Positions 23,587 through 27,146 of a stretch of 27,146 nucleotides of DNA are shown here, piece after piece. The translations under genes and the position numbers were made by a program. Where the stretch lies: positions 1-27,146 of the forward strand of contig JAEZQK010000135.1 of assembly GCA_023413135.1 (NCBI GenBank), given 5' to 3'. The number at the start of each line of letters is the position of its first letter. Positions within the stretch are counted from its first letter, which is position 1. This DNA comes from Bacillota bacterium (GTDB taxonomy: Bacteria > Bacillota > Clostridia > Christensenellales > Aristaeellaceae). The notes beneath the pieces were generated by a model. It did not search any database. It had not been told where the DNA came from and saw nothing but the letters and a program-made list of their open reading frames with translations.

Positions 23587-24549
23587 ATGCCAAAGGGGAA
23601 GATCGATTTGATTCAAGCAAATGTTGCAAGCAAAAAAGTGCATACAATGGCATTACGCAGATCCATCCGGCGATTCAGATACTTCTACCTCATGCTGATC
23701 CCCGGCATCATCTATGCTGTATTGTTTCATTATGTGCCCATGGGCGGACTTGTGATCGCCTTTCAGGATTATAAGGTTTTCCTGGGCATTTCAGGAAGCA
23801 AATTCATGGGCTTCGCCAACTTTGAGCGCCTCTTTCTCACCCATAAGTTTTTAAACGTGCTGGCCAATACGTTCATTATCAGCGGATACAAGATTCTCTT
23901 CGGGTTCCCCGTCCCCATCCTTCTAGCCATACTGATCAATGAAGTAAGGCAGCGCTCCTTTCAGCGCACCGTGCAGACGGTAGTCTATCTGCCCCATTTC
24001 ATTTCCTGGGTCATCATGTCAGGGATCATAATGAACCTATTTGCCCCGGGTGACGGCCTGTTCAACCTCATCCGCATCGCCATGGGGCAAAAGCCCATCT
24101 TTTTCATGGCAGAACCGCAATATTTCAGGAGCATTCTGGTGGTGACCGATATCTGGAAGGAGATGGGCTGGAGCGCCGTCATCTACCTGGCAGCCCTGTC
24201 CGGCGTTCCCCAGGAAATCCACGAAGCGGCGGTAATCGACGGGGCCAACCGCATTCAGCGCATCCTATACATTGCTTTGCCCTGCATTTTGCCCACCATT
24301 GCGGTAATGTTCCTGCTGCGCCTGGGCGGCGTATTGAACGCCGGTTTTGACCAGGTATTTTCCCTGTACAATTCAGCCGTGTACGATGTGGGTGATATTC
24401 TGGATACGTACGTGTACCGCATCGGCGTGGTGGACCGCAAATATGGTTTTTCCACCGCTGTGGGCCTGTTCAAATCCGTCATAGCCTGCGCCTTTGTGCT
24501 GACCTTCAACTATTTGTCAGACAAAGCCGGGCAGGAAACGCTGCTGTAA
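23587..24549 (+). CDS. ABC transporter permease, LplB type (importer 3)
   Basis: This is a CUT1 permease of the LplB group, 320 residues from the chosen start. It has YFYLMLIPGIIYAVLFHYVP in the first span, then GGLVIAFQDYKVFLGI. The coupling loop at residue 213 reads EAAVIDGANRIQR then IALPCILP, and the late segment VGDILDTYVYRIGV is typical of the group. The start is uncertain: the ATG at 23587 has AGGAG only four bases upstream; an ATG at 23647 directly before ALRRSIRRFRYFYL has no site. It shares subgroup and gene order with importer 2, so the two systems are paralogous. Confidence 0.9.
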   Translation: MPKGKIDLIQANVASKKVHTMALRRSIRRFRYFYLMLIPGIIYAVLFHYVPMGGLVIAFQDYKVFLGISGSKFMGFANFERLFLTHKFLNVLANTFIISGYKILFGFPVPILLAILINEVRQRSFQRTVQTVVYLPHFISWVIMSGIIMNLFAPGDGLFNLIRIAMGQKPIFFMAEPQYFRSILVVTDIWKEMGWSAVIYLAALSGVPQEIHEAAVIDGANRIQRILYIALPCILPTIAVMFLLRLGGVLNAGFDQVFSLYNSAVYDVGDILDTYVYRIGVVDRKYGFSTAVGLFKSVIACAFVLTFNYLSDKAGQETLL

Positions 24550-24567
24550 CAAAGGAAGAGATCGCTT

Positions 24568-25470
24568 ATGAAACATTCCGTAAACCGCCTTGCCCAAACA
24601 CGGGTGGATAAAGTGTTTGAAGCTGTCAATCTGACCGTTCTCACCCTGATCCTGGTCATCACCATCGTGCCCTTTTTGATCGTGGTGCAGCGATCCTTCG
24701 TGCCTCCAGAGGAGGTCATGCGTTCCTCCGGAGGGCTCTCCAGCCTCATCCCCCGCAATATCACGCTGGATTACTACAAGTATGTGGTCACCAACCCCAT
24801 CCTCTGGCGGGCCTACGGCGTCACCATCTTCAGGACAGCGCTTGGCACGGCCATCAACCTATTGGTAACGGTCCTCACCGCCTATCCCCTTTCCAAAAAG
24901 CAGATGCCCGGAAACAAGGGGCTTATGACCTTCTTCTTCATCACCATGATCTTCAGCGGCGGCATGATCCCTTCCTACCTGCTGGTCACATCCCTGGGGC
25001 TCCAGGATACCATTTGGGCATTGGTGCTCCCCAGCGCCATGAGCGTGTACAACATGATCATCATGCGCACCTTTCTTCGCAGCCTGCCGGAGGAACTGGA
25101 GGAGTCGGCCCGCATCGACGGCTGTCACGATATCATGATCCTCTTCCGCATCATCCTCCCCCTGTCCCTGCCGGCCATCGCCTCCGTGGGGCTTTTCTAT
25201 GCCGTATGGCACTGGAATACGTTTATGGACGGCGTGCTCTACATCACGGACCGAAAGCTCTGGCCGCTGCAGATCCTGCTCCGGGAGACGATGCTTACCT
25301 CCTCCATGAGCGAGCTGGAGCTAAACAATGCCTTTGCCGAGGTGACTCCTCCCGCCCAGGGGCTGATCGCCACGGAGATCATTATCACCATGCTGCCAAT
25401 CATTTGCCTGTATCCCGCGCTGCAAAAGCATTTTGTCAAAGGCATCCTCATCGGTTCCGTCAAGGGATGA
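24568..25470 (+). CDS. ABC transporter permease, YtcP/LplC type (importer 3)
   Basis: This partner permease has 300 residues and six predicted spans. The subgroup motifs TMIFSGGMIPSYLLVTSLGL and AVWHWNTFMDGVLYITDRK are present. The coupling loop at residue 179 reads ESARIDGCHDIMILF then IILPLSLP, with Cys in the position more often Ala or Gly. It ends FVKGILIGSVKG. AGGAAGAG lies ahead of the ATG. It follows the first permease by 18 bases and precedes the binding-protein gene by 55. Confidence 0.93.
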   Translation: MKHSVNRLAQTRVDKVFEAVNLTVLTLILVITIVPFLIVVQRSFVPPEEVMRSSGGLSSLIPRNITLDYYKYVVTNPILWRAYGVTIFRTALGTAINLLVTVLTAYPLSKKQMPGNKGLMTFFFITMIFSGGMIPSYLLVTSLGLQDTIWALVLPSAMSVYNMIIMRTFLRSLPEELEESARIDGCHDIMILFRIILPLSLPAIASVGLFYAVWHWNTFMDGVLYITDRKLWPLQILLRETMLTSSMSELELNNAFAEVTPPAQGLIATEIIITMLPIICLYPALQKHFVKGILIGSVKG

Positions 25471-25525
25471 AGCAAATCAAAGAGGCCAAGGCCTCTTGAG
25501 ATAAAATAAAAGGAGGAAACGGAAC

Positions 25526-26956
25526 ATGAAAAAGGGACTGGCGCTGCTCCTGACCCTGGTGCTTCTTATGACGGCCATCTCCGGCCTGGCGGAAGACAAA
25601 ATGGTCAAATGGGTGTTCACCAAGGGCGGTTTTGAGCCGCTGGACGAAGAAAACTCCATCCATCAGGCCATTGAGGAAAAATCCGGCATCACCTTCGAGC
25701 ACATCGCGCCCCCCGCCGCCAATTATGCGGAGAAAGTCAGCGTAATCCTGTCAGGCAAAGACCTGCCCGACGCCATCCGCCTTTCCAGAACATCGGAGCT
25801 TTATGATTATGCCGAACAGGGCATGCTCCTGGCATTGGATGATTACCTGAAGGATTGCCCCAACCTTATGAGCGCCATCCCGGAAACGGCATGGGATATC
25901 ATGCGCGGCTCCGACGGCAAAATCTACGGCATTCCCGTATGGACCAGCGAGCACCGGTACAACTTCATCATCCGCGGCGACTGGCTGGATAAGCTAGAGC
26001 TCAAAAACCCGACAACGCTTGACGAACTCCACGACGTGTATGCAGCCTTTGTGTCAAAAGACCCCGACGGCAACGGCGTTGCGGATACCTATGGCCTGAT
26101 GGGCACCGGTTTGGAAACGTTTGAGCCCATCTTTGGCGCCTTTGGCGTAATGGGCGTGCACCGGGGCTACTTCTACAAGGATGATGAAGGCACCCTAAAG
26201 CCCCAGGCCGTCAATCCCAAGGCCAAGGAAGCTTTGGCGCTGCTTAGGGACTGGTATCAGGAAGGGCTCATCCATCCCGAATGGATCACCATCAAGGCGG
26301 AATCGGAACTGAACGAACGGGGCATGAAGAACCAGTTCGGCTCCACCCACCGCTGGTGGACCTGGGAGCCCAAGATCGAGGCGGAAATGCGCAAGATCGA
26401 TCCCAAAGTGGAATGGCGCAGGATTGCCCCGCCCACCGGCCCCGAGGGCTTATCCGGCGTGCGTGGCGTGGGCATTGTGAACTTCCCCATCGTAGTGCTA
26501 TCCACCACGCAAAAGGCAAAGGAAATCATGCAACTGTTTGACTGGTACCACACCGAGGAAGGCATGATGACGGCCTACTCCGGCGTACAGGGCGTGCACT
26601 GGGAAAAGCGTTCCGATGGCACCTATCACACCCTGCCCCAGTTCGACGTGGATGCCAAGTGGATCCAGTGGTATTCCTGCTTCGAAAATGAACAGCCCCT
26701 TCTTCAAATGGAAACCTATCTGGTTAAGTCCCGCCGGGATGCCCTCAACTGGAACATCGTCACCAACGCGGCCGACGGCATCGTCACCGAGGCGGAGAAG
26801 CAGTACAGCGCCGATTTGAACCTGCTGGTGGAAGAAGCCTATGGCAAGATCATCACCGGCAAAGCCGAGCTTGATTATTTCGACCAGTTTGTGGAGGAAT
26901 ACAACCGCCTGGGCGGCGGGGAATGGACGCAGCAGGTAAACGAAAAGGCCAATTAA
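25526..26956 (+). CDS. ABC transporter substrate-binding protein, LplA type (importer 3)
   Basis: This 476-residue extracytoplasmic binding protein belongs to the LplA/LipO-like group. The signal peptide (MKKGLALLLTLVLL, then TAISGLA|ED) is probably cut after residue 22 and has no cysteine. Group hallmarks are a FEPLDEENSIHQAIEEKSG start, the calcium-loop-like KDPDGNGVADTYGL, EAGLIHPEW-like EGLIHPEWITIK, and the late YSGVQGVHWEK. AAGGAGG precedes the ATG. A dense repeat begins about 35 bases after the stop. The likely ligand is an oligosaccharide; identity is not inferable. Confidence 0.93.
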   Translation: MKKGLALLLTLVLLMTAISGLAEDKMVKWVFTKGGFEPLDEENSIHQAIEEKSGITFEHIAPPAANYAEKVSVILSGKDLPDAIRLSRTSELYDYAEQGMLLALDDYLKDCPNLMSAIPETAWDIMRGSDGKIYGIPVWTSEHRYNFIIRGDWLDKLELKNPTTLDELHDVYAAFVSKDPDGNGVADTYGLMGTGLETFEPIFGAFGVMGVHRGYFYKDDEGTLKPQAVNPKAKEALALLRDWYQEGLIHPEWITIKAESELNERGMKNQFGSTHRWWTWEPKIEAEMRKIDPKVEWRRIAPPTGPEGLSGVRGVGIVNFPIVVLSTTQKAKEIMQLFDWYHTEEGMMTAYSGVQGVHWEKRSDGTYHTLPQFDVDAKWIQWYSCFENEQPLLQMETYLVKSRRDALNWNIVTNAADGIVTEAEKQYSADLNLLVEEAYGKIITGKAELDYFDQFVEEYNRLGGGEWTQQVNEKAN

Positions 26957-26990
26957 TACTAATGTAAAACATTATTGCGTCCATGGCCGC

Positions 26991-27146
26991 GAGAGATTTT
27001 TGTGCAATACAAGGAGACAAAGCGAGGCGTAGCAGCGCTACGCTGGGTTCCGTAACCCGGCTGCCGCCAGTGGCGGCAATAAGCCGGGCGGAGGAAGCTT
27101 GCGATACAAGCGATGCAAGCGGCAGCGCAGCAGCGCGCCGATTGAG
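26991..27146. repeat. Multi-hairpin GC-rich repeat, cut by the window end
   Basis: Three compact hairpins follow one another: GCGTAGC/GCTACGC (27027-27043, loop AGC), GGGTT/AACCC (27045-27058, loop CCGT) and TGCCGCC/GGCGGCA (27062-27078, loop AGT). The third can be enclosed by CCCGGCT/AGCCGGG (27056-27062 with 27082-27088), which competes with the second. The plus-strand frame starting at 26998 stays free of stops to the window end, but without a start or ribosome binding site. It looks like a high-copy intergenic repeat of gut Clostridia; only one copy is in view. Confidence 0.6.

Overview
The window reads as a piece of chromosome from a moderately GC-rich member of the Bacillota, most likely a gut Clostridia lineage. 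The reasons are the strong AGGAGG-type ribosome binding sites, the Lpl/Ytc-type CUT1 sugar importers, the membrane-tethered AraC regulator of the YesN/Cache type, the ECF sigma/anti-sigma pair, and intergenic GTAGGGGC hairpin repeats of a kind often seen in gut Clostridia. No rRNA, tRNA, CRISPR array, integrase or transposase gene was found.

Layout. Positions 1-825 hold no gene but a nest of inverted and direct repeats. At 826-1740 (minus) a C-terminal scrap of an asparaginase-like Ntn hydrolase lies directly after an intact cutC. At 1872-5072 (plus) is sugar importer 1 (binding protein, permease, permease), with a hairpin repeat between the first two genes and a terminator at the end. At 5298-7128 (plus) an ECF sigma factor overlaps a single-pass anti-sigma-like membrane protein, followed by about 570 bases without a convincing gene. 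At 7702-11157 (plus) is importer 2 (permease, permease, binding protein). At 11316-21002 (plus) is a long tightly packed run: membrane AraC regulator, LacY-like MFS, MATE transporter, two tandem ThuA-like proteins, two tandem short-chain dehydrogenases (the second without the catalytic Tyr), a small nitroreductase and a type-B carboxylesterase. At 21055-23214 (minus) an LmbE/PIG-L deacetylase is followed by a GPH-type sugar:cation symporter. At 23587-26956 (plus) is importer 3 (permease, permease, binding protein). The window closes in a GC-rich, multi-hairpin repeat.

Working together. The window is an accessory region for acquiring and processing carbohydrates or glycosides: three ABC importers and three secondary transporters, but no glycoside hydrolase and no ABC ATPase. 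The importers presumably share an ATPase encoded elsewhere, as MsmX does for this class in Bacillus. The most system-like unit is the 11316-21002 run, which combines a sensor-regulator, two transporters, duplicated ThuA and SDR genes, a flavoenzyme and an esterase. I read it as a candidate pathway for uptake or export and redox or ester modification of a modified sugar or glycosylated small molecule; the substrate cannot be told from the sequence. The second point of interest is a minus-strand terminator whose 5' arm lies inside a seven-codon open frame upstream of the LmbE gene, a geometry like that of ribosome-controlled attenuators.
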